From an uncultured Clostridia bacterium (GTDB lineage Bacteria; Bacillota; Clostridia; Oscillospirales; Ruminococcaceae), in contig CALXBD010000144.1 of the NCBI GenBank assembly GCA_944386445.1, positions 1 to 43,712 on the forward strand: 43,712 bases of DNA, given 5' to 3'. A model generated the notes under the pieces. It saw only the letters and a program-made list of their open reading frames with translations. It did no database searches and was not told where the DNA came from. Position 1 is the stretch's first letter. Every line of letters begins with the position of its first letter. The translations under genes and the position numbers were made by a program. Positions 8,235 to 16,241 of this stretch are shown in pieces.

Positions 8235-8486
8235 TTACGCCCCAAGCAGAAGCCCTCTCAACAATGTAAGCAGGGCATCCAACACCCAGATAACGACGCC
8301 GACCGCGGCCATTGCGACGAACACTGCCACGGTATTTTTGAACACCTGTTTCCGGGTGGGCCACACGACCTTTTTGACTTCGCTTCTCAAATCCTTGAAG
8401 AAACGGGACGCTTTTTTCACAAAGCCGTCTTTTTTCTTAGCGGGCCTGGCTTTTTCCGGAGTTTTCTTCTCCATCTGTTCTGCCAT
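8235..8486 (-). CDS. secE: Preprotein translocase subunit SecE
   Basis: 83 residues. SecE clamps SecY in the Sec translocon. This is the short Gram-positive form: a basic cytoplasmic N-terminus, the conserved amphipathic helix with EVKKVVWPTRKQV, and one transmembrane segment (about residues 53-75). The ATG at 8486 has AAAGGGG upstream. It lies 18 nt after rpmG and 52 nt before nusG, the classic Firmicutes order. Confidence 0.97.
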   Translation of the reverse strand: MAEQMEKKTPEKARPAKKKDGFVKKASRFFKDLRSEVKKVVWPTRKQVFKNTVAVFVAMAAVGVVIWVLDALLTLLRGLLLGA

Positions 8487-8504
8487 GCGGGCACCCCTTT
8501 CTTC

Positions 8505-8654
8505 TTACTTGGTTTCCTTATGAGTCGTGTGTTTTTTGCAGAAACGGCAATACTTGCTCATTTCCAGTCTGTCGGGATCGTTTTTCTTGTTCTTCATGGT
8601 GTTGTAGTTGCGCTGCTTGCACTCCGAGCAAGCCAAGGTGATTTTTACTCTCAT
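8505..8654 (-). CDS. rpmG: 50S ribosomal protein L33 (zinc-binding form)
   Basis: 49 residues, [19 protein letters not shown] at the N-terminus. L33 is a small 50S protein near the E site. Two Cys pairs (C-x2-C near residues 9-12 and 37-40) mark the zinc-binding C+ form. The ATG at 8654 has AGGAGG about 8 nt upstream. It heads the rpmG-secE-nusG operon, transcribed from the consensus promoter at 8811-8839 with a leader of about 150 nt. Confidence 0.96.
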   Translation of the reverse strand: MRVKITLACSECKQRNYNTMKNKKNDPDRLEMSKYCRFCKKHTTHKETK

Positions 8655-8810
8655 GTTCGGCACCTCCTGTATAATCGGACTGTTCTGCCTCCCTCAAAAA
8701 GGAAGAACGCTCATGGTCTTTCCAAAGATATTCTCTTCAGAAAGGCTTGGCCGGGAAGCTGTCCGGCCAGATTTTTGCACAAAAAAATAAACCCTTTTAG
8801 AGGTAATAAC

Positions 8811-8839
8811 AGTATAGCACACTCTCCCCACACTGTCAA
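8811..8839 (-). promoter_or_regulatory. Consensus sigma-A promoter for rpmG-secE-nusG
   Basis: TTGACA (8839-8834) and TATACT (8816-8811) with a 17-nt spacer on the minus strand. The transcript would have an untranslated leader of about 150 nt before rpmG. Confidence 0.9.
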
Positions 8840-9042
8840 GCATTTTTTTATTTTCCCAAGCCGTTTTCTCATTCCGCAGGAAAATTTTCCCGTGCATTAG
8901 CATTCCCCGCTTCTTCCCGATTATAACTTTGACAATTCAAAACAAAATGTCTCGATTTCCGTGCGCTCTCGAGTGTGAAAGCTCTGATCGTCCTGGAAAG
9001 AGTGGGAAAGTACAACTGATTCTCACCAGCGCTCAAACGGAA

Positions 9043-9080
9043 GAAAACAGGGAGGAACGCATCTGTTTCTCCCTGTTTTC
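9043..9080 (-). terminator. Terminator hairpin after the DUF4091 gene
   Basis: A perfect 12-bp stem GAAAACAGGGAG (9043-9054) with CTCCCTGTTTTC (9069-9080) begins 22 nt past the stop codon. The downstream U-tract on the minus strand is short. Confidence 0.65.
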
Positions 9081-9101
9081 AGTTAGTCTCATCTGTTTCG
9101 G

Positions 9102-10769
9102 TTACCGGCACAGTTCCTTGATTTCCGCGTTGACTTTATTGCGAAGATCCAGCAAGTAAGACGCGTTCCGAGGATACTCAAAGAAGGTGATCTCTTGGGA
9201 CAATCCGCCTTCCATCAGTTCCAGCACATGCTCCCGGGAGGTCAGAGATTCCAAGAGCTGGAATGCGCGCAGATCCAAAAGTGCTTCAGAAAATACCCGC
9301 AGCCGGATCGAATCCCACGGGGTACCATCCGGGCCAGGATACACCATAAATGCATCGCCGGAGGGGAAGGCGCTGTCTCCGTCGGTCACAGCAAAGGGAT
9401 TCAGGTGGCGCACCGACCAATAGCTATTGTAGAAGTTAAAGCCCCACTGAAGGAATCCCGCGATTTGATACTTATAAAATTGCGTTCCGATGATCCGGTT
9501 CCGAGCTGACGGCATGGCAAAAAACCGGTTGCTGACCTGGTTGCCCTGTCCGCAGCAGTAATAAACCCAGAGATTTTTGATGTCGGCTTCCAGGAAGGGA
9601 GTCACTGCTGAGGTACACACTACAGGATTCAGGCAGACGCCCTGCTGATAGAAATTAAAATCGCTGAGGGCATCCATAATGGTATAGCCTTCCAAATAAG
9701 GCGCCACCTGCTCCTTGCAGGCCTGATACTGGGGCAGCTGCTCCCCATGAGGCTCATCGGAGATATGGAAATAGACCTGCTCTTTGGTGAGGCCCAGACG
9801 GTCCAGTTCAGCGGTCAAAGCCGGCAGGAAAACCTTCAAAAATTCCCGATAATCCTCTCCTGTAGCGTCAGTATCCCAACCGAAAATCCGACGATACTCG
9901 CCATCCACCGTAGCCATGACTTTCGGGCAGTGAAGGGCGCCCCACTGGGTATAAAGATGAGCCATCTCAAAGTATCGGATGCCGCATTCCAGACACATTT
10001 TTACCCAGCGCTCCAACTTTTCAAAGCCAAAGGAGTAGGTGCCGTTATCTACGCGGATATCCACCAATTGAATGGTCGTACGTTCGCCGCCCACCGCAGT
10101 ATCCAGAGCAGGTGTAACAATTGGAGTCAGCAGCATATTAATGCCATACTTGACTGCGCAGAGAATTTGTTTGCGGAGGATTTCCCAATGGGCTTCGCTG
10201 AAGACCTCCACATGGTAGTAATCCGCCAGGCAATCGCCATGGAACCATTCGGTCCGGATTAACTTCTGAGGCGGCAAAACAGCCGGGATCACTTCCACCA
10301 TTACGGTAGCGGAAAGGACAATCGGCTCCGGTGCCTTGACGGTAACGGTTACGGTCACAGGAAACTCTCCTGCAGGTGTGTCTTTATCGGAGCAGATCTG
10401 GATCCACAACGCGTTCCATCTGCCCATTGTAAACCGGACGCCATCCTCCTGAGGCGGTTCCAACAAGTCCGGATACAGTCCCGGTGTCGTCCGCAGGTAG
10501 TAGCCGTCGGATGCCTCCATCACGGGGTGGGCGCTGGGCATTTCCTTTACTTTGGTCACATTCAGCCATTTTTTCAGCGGGGATTCCACTTCCACGTCAG
10601 CGGAATGGGTGACATGCACGGAAGGTGTGTCAGGGATATCTGAGAACAACGCCAGCTGGAATGAGAGCTGATCGTCCCGCAGCATGGAGAACCGACCGGA
10701 ATAGGGGGTAGGGCACTGATCGGAAAAAACCTTCTCCAGGCTGGAAAGCACAAGAACTCGATTTGACAT
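9102..10769 (-). CDS. DUF4091 (GH123-like) glycoside hydrolase family protein
   Basis: 555 residues. DUF4091 proteins share a beta-rich N-terminal domain and a TIM-barrel-like catalytic region related to GH123 N-acetylgalactosaminidases. Here a beta-sandwich region (about residues 1-170) precedes the barrel; HISDEPHG at about residue 348 supplies the adjacent Asp-Glu pair expected of the GH123 substrate-assisted mechanism. No signal peptide is seen, so it probably acts on imported glycans in the cytoplasm. I chose the ATG at 10769, with AGGAGG about 8 nt upstream. It is monocistronic, divergent from the GNAT gene. Substrate is unknown; the DUF4091 assignment is from sequence pattern only. Confidence 0.8.
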   Translation of the reverse strand: MSNRVLVLSSLEKVFSDQCPTPYSGRFSMLRDDQLSFQLALFSDIPDTPSVHVTHSADVEVESPLKKWLNVTKVKEMPSAHPVMEASDGYYLRTTPGLYPDLLEPPQEDGVRFTMGRWNALWIQICSDKDTPAGEFPVTVTVTVKAPEPIVLSATVMVEVIPAVLPPQKLIRTEWFHGDCLADYYHVEVFSEAHWEILRKQILCAVKYGINMLLTPIVTPALDTAVGGERTTIQLVDIRVDNGTYSFGFEKLERWVKMCLECGIRYFEMAHLYTQWGALHCPKVMATVDGEYRRIFGWDTDATGEDYREFLKVFLPALTAELDRLGLTKEQVYFHISDEPHGEQLPQYQACKEQVAPYLEGYTIMDALSDFNFYQQGVCLNPVVCTSAVTPFLEADIKNLWVYYCCGQGNQVSNRFFAMPSARNRIIGTQFYKYQIAGFLQWGFNFYNSYWSVRHLNPFAVTDGDSAFPSGDAFMVYPGPDGTPWDSIRLRVFSEALLDLRAFQLLESLTSREHVLELMEGGLSQEITFFEYPRNASYLLDLRNKVNAEIKELCR

Positions 10770-10816
10770 GATAATTACCTCCTGTCTCACCGCACCAAGC
10801 GCGGATTATTGACTTC

Positions 10817-10825
10817 ATTATACCA
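10817..10825 (-). promoter_or_regulatory. Extended -10 promoter for the DUF4091 gene
   Basis: TGGTATAAT on the minus strand (10825-10817) is a perfect extended -10; no good -35 hexamer lies at the standard distance. The start codon is 48 nt downstream. Confidence 0.55.
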
Positions 10826-10911
10826 CATTTCCCCTGCAAAGGCAGAAACATGAATAAAATTCCTTCATTTCCTGAATTTTTTCCTGAAAAAACGGAAGTT
10901 TGTCCCTGCCA

Positions 10912-10940
10912 TTGCAAAAAGGCTTTTTTTGTGTTACCAT
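10912..10940 (+). promoter_or_regulatory. Possible promoter for GNAT-lipoprotein-oxidoreductase
   Basis: TTGCAA (10912-10917) and TACCAT (10935-10940) are 17 nt apart, 33 nt before the GNAT start codon. Confidence 0.45.
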
Positions 10941-10973
10941 TAAGATGGAATTCCGGATAAAGAAGGGGATTGC

Positions 10974-11462
10974 ATGAATATTCTGATTGAAACTGCAGCT
11001 CCGGCAGTTCTGCCGGAAATTGCTTCTTTGGCGGCTGAAATTTGGCATGAACATTACGATGCTCTGCTGGGGCCGGCACAGGTGGATTATATGTTAGAGC
11101 ATTACCAGAGTGTCGATGCCCTTACCCGGCAGCTTCAGGAGGGTTATACTTACCTTACCGCCCGGCAGGACGGAAAGCTCATCGGTTTCTGCGGGTATCA
11201 TCCCGAAGAAGAACGGCTGTTTTTGAGTAAGCTCTATGTGGAAAAGGCTTTCAGAGGCCGCGGAATCAGCCGGATGTTCCTTGAAAAGCTTCGGACTGCC
11301 GCCGCCGGAAAATCCGCAATTTATCTGACTGTAAACAAGGAAAACGAAGGCTCTATTGCCGTTTACCGAAAGCTCGGTTTTCGCACAATAGACGCCGTCA
11401 CCACCGATATCGGACAGGGGTATGTAATGGATGACTATATTATGGAATTGTCCCTGTGCTGA
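10974..11462 (+). CDS. GNAT family N-acetyltransferase
   Basis: 162 residues, a single GNAT fold that transfers acetyl from acetyl-CoA to an amine. The acetyl-CoA pyrophosphate-binding motif A is FRGRGISRMFLEKL (about residues 92-105), preceded by the beta-strand LFLSKLYVEK and followed by LTVNKENEGSIAVYRKLGF, the usual motif B. The acceptor cannot be predicted; the layout resembles the spermidine/amino-acid acetyltransferase branch. The ATG at 10974 has an AGAAGGGG site upstream. The lipoprotein gene follows after 20 nt. Confidence 0.9.
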   Translation: MNILIETAAPAVLPEIASLAAEIWHEHYDALLGPAQVDYMLEHYQSVDALTRQLQEGYTYLTARQDGKLIGFCGYHPEEERLFLSKLYVEKAFRGRGISRMFLEKLRTAAAGKSAIYLTVNKENEGSIAVYRKLGFRTIDAVTTDIGQGYVMDDYIMELSLC

Positions 11463-11482
11463 TTCAGAAAGGCAGGTTCTTT

Positions 11483-12175
11483 ATGAAACACAATAAAATC
11501 TGGCTCTCCCTGGCCGCTCTGCTGTTGGTTGCCGCTCTCTCCGCCTGCGGAGGAAATCCCTCCTCACAGCCGGAAGAAAGCTCTGAGCCTTCCAGCATAG
11601 AATCCTCTTCACTGCCGGAATCTTCTGAGGAAAGCTCCGTACCCGAGGAGACGATTTCTGCTGAGGAAGCGGAAGATCTGGCTCGGGAACGTGTGCCTGT
11701 AGACTTTGATAACGGCTATACCCTTTCCCCCGAGGCGGAGGATTTAGAAGAAGACGGCAAACGTTATTACCAATTCACCGTGACCGGCGGAGAGGAGGAT
11801 TTTACGGTTCTGGTAGACCAACAGGACGGCAGCGTCCTGACCCGTTACCCCGATGGGAATACTTATACTGTGGAAGAGGATCCGACTTTCCAGCTGACTC
11901 CCAGCCAATGGGGCGGAATTTATGCCACCGACAACGGAAATATCCTGTCCATCGAACTGATGGACAACAATTCCTTTGAGTTCACCCTGACCGCCGGCAA
12001 CGACACGTTAGAAGCGGAAACCGGTCGGATCGTTTCCGGAAACTCCTCTCAGGCGGAATATACCGGGGCAGATGGTCTGCGGCTGCGGTTTTCTCACGAC
12101 GGTGAATCCATCCAGGTAATCGCAGAAGATTCCGCAGGCGGGGCCTTTGAAGGAACATATCATCCGGATCGCTGA
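11483..12175 (+). CDS. Secreted lipoprotein with PepSY-like region
   Basis: 230 residues. The signal peptide ends in the lipobox LSAC with the acylated Cys at residue 22. A Ser/Glu/Pro-rich linker (about 23-58) leads to a segment beginning ISAEEAEDLARERV that looks like a PepSY-type domain (to about residue 130), then an all-beta C-terminal region (about 135-228) that may be lipocalin-like. It would be anchored to the outer face of the membrane. I chose the ATG at 11483 over the longer frame at 11456 because the signal peptide starts there; the ribosome binding site is modest (AAAGG). Function is unknown. Confidence 0.82.
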   Translation: MKHNKIWLSLAALLLVAALSACGGNPSSQPEESSEPSSIESSSLPESSEESSVPEETISAEEAEDLARERVPVDFDNGYTLSPEAEDLEEDGKRYYQFTVTGGEEDFTVLVDQQDGSVLTRYPDGNTYTVEEDPTFQLTPSQWGGIYATDNGNILSIELMDNNSFEFTLTAGNDTLEAETGRIVSGNSSQAEYTGADGLRLRFSHDGESIQVIAEDSAGGAFEGTYHPDR

Positions 12176-12208
12176 TTCCTATTTGGGCCTGACTTAAGGA
12201 GAAAGTGT

Positions 12209-13198
12209 ATGAGCTTTAAAATCTGTTCCATCGGATGCGGAGGAATGGCCCAGGCAGGCCACGGTCCGGCTTTCCGTAAATACGCCCAGATGAATCCCGA
12301 TATCAAGCTGGCTGCCTGCTGCGATATTGACGCCGCCCGGGCGGAAAAATTCCGCAGCGAATTCGGATTTGCACGTTCCTACACAGAATGGGAGGAAATG
12401 ATCCGGCAAGAAAAGCCGGATGCCGTCAGTCTCATTGTTCCTGTAACCTTGACGGAGAAACTGACCATCCAGATGCTGCGCCGCAAAATCCCCGTAATTC
12501 TGGAAAAGCCCCCGGGAATGAACCGAGAGCAGACTTTACGGATGGCTGATGAAGCCCAGCGCACAGAAACACCGAATCAGGTGGCCTTTAACCGGAGGTA
12601 TATGCCGATCATTCGGCGGTTTGCCCAACTGCGTCAAGGCCGTACAGCCAATCTGTGGCAGTACGACTTTTTCCGGGTTAATCGCAGAGATCAGGACTTT
12701 TCCACCACCTGCATCCACGGTATAGACACGGTCAGGTTTCTGGCTGGTTGTTCCTATCGCCAGGTAAAGTTTACTTACCACCCGATTGCCGACGCCGAAG
12801 ACTGGGTAGCTGACATTATTCTGGACTGCGAATTTCGGGACGGCGCAGCGGGCCGAATCATCTTCTCGCCTATGACGGGAATTGTAGCGGAACGCTGTAC
12901 TATGCATGGAACCAATCAATTGATTTCCTGTACTTTGCCATACCACGGAAGCACCAAGCCCGCAGATGGCCCCGGAAGGATCCTGCTGGCCCAAAATGGC
13001 AGAATCCTGCTGGAGGAGACCACCCCAGCTGAGGAAGAGGATTTTGTTTCCAATGGTTTTTATGGCGAAAACGCAGCCTTCTTTGACTGCATTCGGGCAG
13101 GCGGACGTCCGGATGGAGATATTCTCTCCGGCCTACAGTCAGTGGAAATTGCCGACTGCATCCGACATCGGAAAGCATTATATGAAGCGGTTCTTTAA
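12209..13198 (+). CDS. Gfo/Idh/MocA family oxidoreductase
   Basis: 329 residues. This family oxidises or reduces sugars, inositols and related polyols with NAD(P). The N-terminal Rossmann fold opens with IGCGGMAQAGH (about residues 7-17), the family motif EKPPGM lies near residue 97, and a GIDTVRFLAG helix carries the usual His/Asp region of the C-terminal domain (CIHGIDTVRFL). The ATG at 12209 has AAGGAG about 8 nt upstream. It ends the GNAT-lipoprotein-oxidoreductase run, whose members have no obvious shared pathway. The substrate cannot be named. Confidence 0.92.
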   Translation: MSFKICSIGCGGMAQAGHGPAFRKYAQMNPDIKLAACCDIDAARAEKFRSEFGFARSYTEWEEMIRQEKPDAVSLIVPVTLTEKLTIQMLRRKIPVILEKPPGMNREQTLRMADEAQRTETPNQVAFNRRYMPIIRRFAQLRQGRTANLWQYDFFRVNRRDQDFSTTCIHGIDTVRFLAGCSYRQVKFTYHPIADAEDWVADIILDCEFRDGAAGRIIFSPMTGIVAERCTMHGTNQLISCTLPYHGSTKPADGPGRILLAQNGRILLEETTPAEEEDFVSNGFYGENAAFFDCIRAGGRPDGDILSGLQSVEIADCIRHRKALYEAVL

Positions 13199-13214
13199 AA
13201 CTATTGCTTGATCG

Positions 13215-13258
13215 AAAAACAGGCGTCTTTCCGGAAACACCCGAAGACGCCTGTTTTT
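13215..13258. terminator. Bidirectional terminator between convergent genes
   Basis: A 14-bp perfect stem AAAACAGGCGTCTT (13216-13229) with AAGACGCCTGTTTT (13244-13257), flanked by A and T runs on both sides. It can end both the oxidoreductase (+) and the nhaC-type gene (-). Confidence 0.9.
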
Positions 13259-13273
13259 GAAACGATTCAATTG

Positions 13274-14827
13274 TCAACCGACCTGCCGAGACTTCCGATT
13301 GCTTGAAACATGGAGCAGGAGGACGGCTCCCACCATGACAACAACGCCTGTACCCAACGTCAGCAGGAGATTTCCCTCTGTAAAGCCCGCGACCACATAA
13401 CCGCAGAAGCTGGCGATTGCCGCCAGGAGCGCATACGGCATCTGGGTTGAAACGTGCTCCAGGTGATTGCAGCCGGCGCCGGTAGAAGACAAGATCGTGG
13501 TGTCCGAAATGGGGGAGCAGTGGTCGCCGAAAACAGAGCCGGCCAAAGTTGCTGCCAAAGCAACCGTGAGCAGCCTTACGTCGGTGATCGTGCCCATCAC
13601 TTCCATTACAATGGGGATCAGGATCCCGAAGGTTCCCCAGGCAGTGCCGGTTGAGAAGGACAGCAATGCCGCTACTACAAAAATGATAGCCGGCAGGAAA
13701 TAGAGGGACAGGTCAAAATGACGGACCAGTTCTCCGACGTACTCACCGGTACCCAGCAGATCCCGGCACACGCCGCTGATGGTCCAGGCTAAGGTCAGAA
13801 TGATGCAAGCCGGCACCATGGATTTGATTCCCTCGCCGATGCCGTCCATAAATTCCCGGAACTTTACGACCCCTCTGGGAATAAACAGCAAAAACGCTAC
13901 TACAATGCCGCCGAATCCGCCCAGAACCAGAGATGCCGAAGAATCACAGTTGCCGAACGCATCTGCGATGGACACGCCCTCGCCGCTGAAAAAGCCGCCT
14001 GTATAGAGCATTGCCAAAACGGAAAAGATGATAAGGCCCACCCCTGGGATAATCAAGTCATATACCCGGCCCTTACCGGCGGAAGGAGCATCCTTTTCAG
14101 CAGCAGTCATATCAATTGCGCCCAGGTTTCCGGTTTTTTCTGCCACATCCTGGACTTTTTTCATGGGGCCGAAATCCAGATTGCTGCAGCAGAGGATCAC
14201 TACCAGCAAAATGGATAACAGGGCGTAAAGGTTATATGGGATCGAAGAGACGAATGCTCCCATGGCGCTGTCAAAGCTGCCGGTATCCTGCAGGTTGGAG
14301 CCGACTGCTGCTGCCCAGCTGGAAATAGGTGCAATAATACAGACCGGCGCTGCAGTGGCATCGATGATATAGGCTAACTTAGAACGGGAAATCTTATGCT
14401 TATCCGTAACCGGCTTCATAACCGTACCGACGGTCAGGCAATTAAAATAGTCATCGATAAAAATAATGACACCCAACGCTGCTGTAGCCAGCTGGGCGGA
14501 ACGTTTCCCCTTCAGCTTTCGGCTGGCCCAGGCGCCGTAAGCCGCAGAGCCGCCGGCCTTACTGACCACTGCCACAAGGGCGCCCAACAAACAGAGAAAG
14601 AGAATAATTTTTACATTTTCTCCCAATTTTTCCGCCATAAGGGTGAAGGTATTCTCCACTGTTTTCACGGCGATCCCCGCGCCGGAAGCCGTATAGCAGG
14701 AATAAATGAGGGTTCCTGAAAGGATTCCCACCATCAAGGAGGAAATGACCTCCTTTGTCAGAAGTGCCAGTACGATTGCGATGATTGGCGGCAAAATCGA
14801 CAGCCAACCGACCTCGACCATGTCCAT
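13274..14827 (-). CDS. NhaC-family Na+/H+ antiporter
   Basis: 517 residues with about 11-13 predicted hydrophobic segments, matching the NhaC superfamily of sodium/proton or amino-acid-linked antiporters. Conserved-looking elements include the repeated Gly-rich membrane motifs (GTAWGTFGILIP near residue 395) and SVFGDHCSPISDTTILSSTGA near 435, a hallmark of the family. The ATG at 14827 has GAAGGA about 5 nt upstream; an in-frame ATG two codons later is possible. It is monocistronic with its own promoter (14882-14910). The exact substrate (sodium, or malate/lactate exchange) cannot be read. Confidence 0.9.
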   Translation of the reverse strand: MDMVEVGWLSILPPIIAIVLALLTKEVISSLMVGILSGTLIYSCYTASGAGIAVKTVENTFTLMAEKLGENVKIILFLCLLGALVAVVSKAGGSAAYGAWASRKLKGKRSAQLATAALGVIIFIDDYFNCLTVGTVMKPVTDKHKISRSKLAYIIDATAAPVCIIAPISSWAAAVGSNLQDTGSFDSAMGAFVSSIPYNLYALLSILLVVILCCSNLDFGPMKKVQDVAEKTGNLGAIDMTAAEKDAPSAGKGRVYDLIIPGVGLIIFSVLAMLYTGGFFSGEGVSIADAFGNCDSSASLVLGGFGGIVVAFLLFIPRGVVKFREFMDGIGEGIKSMVPACIILTLAWTISGVCRDLLGTGEYVGELVRHFDLSLYFLPAIIFVVAALLSFSTGTAWGTFGILIPIVMEVMGTITDVRLLTVALAATLAGSVFGDHCSPISDTTILSSTGAGCNHLEHVSTQMPYALLAAIASFCGYVVAGFTEGNLLLTLGTGVVVMVGAVLLLHVSSNRKSRQVG

Positions 14828-14881
14828 AACAGTCCTTCTTTCATTTGCGTAATTTGATGAAGCGTCAAAGTGTCTGGATTA

Positions 14882-14910
14882 ACTATATAACATTTCATCT
14901 TTTTTTGCAA
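14882..14910 (-). promoter_or_regulatory. Probable sigma-A promoter for the NhaC-type gene
   Basis: TTGCAA (14910-14905) and TATAGT (14887-14882) at 17 nt spacing on the minus strand, 55 nt upstream of the start. Confidence 0.5.
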
Positions 14911-15033
14911 GAAAATTGTAAAAAAATCTTTATTTTTTACCTTCTGACAAATTTCGACAGCCAAAATTGACATTGTGAATAGAAGAAGGGCTTTTTCATT
15001 CCATTAAATTCATTATAAAGGAGCAATTGAACC

Positions 15034-15696
15034 ATGCCGGAAAAACAGTTTGTTCTGGTTCATCAGGATGGCGGCTATTTCAGCGTCAACGACGGCAGCC
15101 ACTGGATCCGGGTTGCCGATCCTCTGGCCGCTACGATTCTCTCACAAACCAAAGCCAACAATATTCTGACCAACATGATCAAGCCTAAAGAGCGGAACGG
15201 CTGGTCTGTTCAGCCATGGCAGCCGCCAGACACCGCACTCGAGCAAAGCAGAAAAAAGTCCCAAGCGAAGGACGCCCTTTATGCGCAGGCAGAAGCTGAA
15301 CAAAAAGAAAAAGCCGCCTTTTTAGACGAATGGCTCGCCAAGGCGGAAGAAATGAAGCATTATTATGAATCCCTGCTGGAACGCAAGCAGCAACTCATTG
15401 AAGAACTGCGCAATGTCAGCGCCGAACTTTGCGACATCGAGCATTATGTAGAATTCACCTCCCTGAACGCTTCCGGAGGCTACCGGGCATACCGGATGCT
15501 CAAAGAGAGGCTTCTGCGCCGCCGCAGGATTAAAGATGAGCTGCTCTGCATTTCCATCTTTCTGAAAGCCGAACCGCGCAACATTCTCAACGGAAATCTT
15601 GCTCGTCAAATCACAGGCCTGGGTACCAGAGAATATGGGCCTCGTGTATTAACGGAACTTTTTGACGATGAAGCTTCCTCTACCTCCACAAAATGA
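15034..15696 (+). CDS. Uncharacterised coiled-coil protein (220 aa)
   Basis: The family is not recognised. The N-terminal 65 residues look like a small globular domain (FVLVHQDGGYFSVNDGSHW). A long, highly charged helix (about 70-140, rich in Glu, Lys, Ala and Gln) is probably a coiled coil, and a basic segment RLLRRRRIKDEL lies near 160. No signal peptide or membrane span is present. The ATG at 15034 has AAAGGAG about 10 nt upstream. Its 3' end overlaps the convergent zinc-ribbon gene by 17 nt. Codon use and base composition match the neighbours. Confidence 0.75.
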   Translation: MPEKQFVLVHQDGGYFSVNDGSHWIRVADPLAATILSQTKANNILTNMIKPKERNGWSVQPWQPPDTALEQSRKKSQAKDALYAQAEAEQKEKAAFLDEWLAKAEEMKHYYESLLERKQQLIEELRNVSAELCDIEHYVEFTSLNASGGYRAYRMLKERLLRRRRIKDELLCISIFLKAEPRNILNGNLARQITGLGTREYGPRVLTELFDDEASSTSTK

Positions 15697-16021
15697 TGCA
15701 GATAACACCCAACGCGAACAGAACTCCGCCGATTATCTGACAAAAGGTATTCGCCCCGCCTTTTCCCCGGGGCAGTACCACCAAAATCAATCCTTCCAAC
15801 GCAGCAGCGCCGCCAATAAACCAGAAGGCTTTATCTAGTGCTCCTGCTGCCCAGAAGACAATGCCCAATAGCAACAAGGCGCCTGCCAGCGCCGTAACGA
15901 TCCAAAATGGGATCCGGGTTCGGGCAGCCAAATGCGTGGCGGCTTCTCCGCGTTTCCGGCAGCGTTCGCTGCAATAGGTCCCTTCACCGGCAAGTTCTCT
16001 GCCGCAATATGCACATTTCAT
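15680..16021 (-). CDS. Small zinc-ribbon membrane protein (113 aa)
   Basis: The N-terminus MKCAYCGREL...YCSERCRKR holds a C-x2-C...C-x3-C zinc-ribbon-like knuckle (residues 3-23). Three hydrophobic segments follow (about 37-59, 63-82 and 90-111), with the short basic loop PRGKGG between the second and third. I chose the ATG at 16021 with AAAGGAG 10 nt upstream; the frame extends upstream to 16090 but that part overlaps the -10 region. The promoter is at 16082-16110. A membrane protein with a cytoplasmic metal knuckle; function unknown. Confidence 0.75.
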   Translation of the reverse strand: MKCAYCGRELAGEGTYCSERCRKRGEAATHLAARTRIPFWIVTALAGALLLLGIVFWAAGALDKAFWFIGGAAALEGLILVVLPRGKGGANTFCQIIGGVLFALGVICIILWR

Positions 16022-16081
16022 CTTGACCGCTCCTTTCAGCACCCGGAAGGGGCTACTTTCAGTATTTGCGTTTTCTTTTTT

Positions 16082-16110
16082 ATCATACACTATTTTCCCG
16101 GATTAGGCAA
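16082..16110 (-). promoter_or_regulatory. Sigma-A promoter for the zinc-ribbon membrane protein
   Basis: TTGCCT (16110-16105) and TATGAT (16087-16082) on the minus strand, spaced by 17 nt, 61 nt before the start codon. Confidence 0.6.
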
Positions 16111-16241
16111 GGCTTATAATTCTTACTTTTATGCGAACAAACTAATAACACCGCCGGATTTTAACCTGATTTCCCGAAACAGATGTAGCATTTAGCTCTC
16201 AAACCGTAGTATATGGGTGAAGCCGGAAAGGAGGCGGTGAG

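Larger units (their letters stand above)
8655..9101. other. Gene-free gap: rpmG leader, promoter and DUF4091 terminator
   Basis: The left third is the rpmG 5' leader, with a strong hairpin (TGGCCGG 8748-8754 with CCGGCCA 8763-8769) that on the plus strand is followed by ATTTTT. The rpmG promoter is at 8811-8839 and a 12-bp terminator stem at 9043-9080. Between 8840 and 9040 I see no gene, repeat or RNA. Confidence 0.6.

Noticed and set aside
8694-8903. Minus-strand 69-codon frame upstream of rpmG
   Set aside because: It runs through the consensus rpmG promoter, has no ribosome binding site and shows no protein-like pattern.
16140-16241. ECF-type autoregulated promoter (GAAAC with CGTA) before the sigma gene
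   Set aside because: Both elements occur, but they are 24 nt apart, too far for the usual 16-17 nt spacing.
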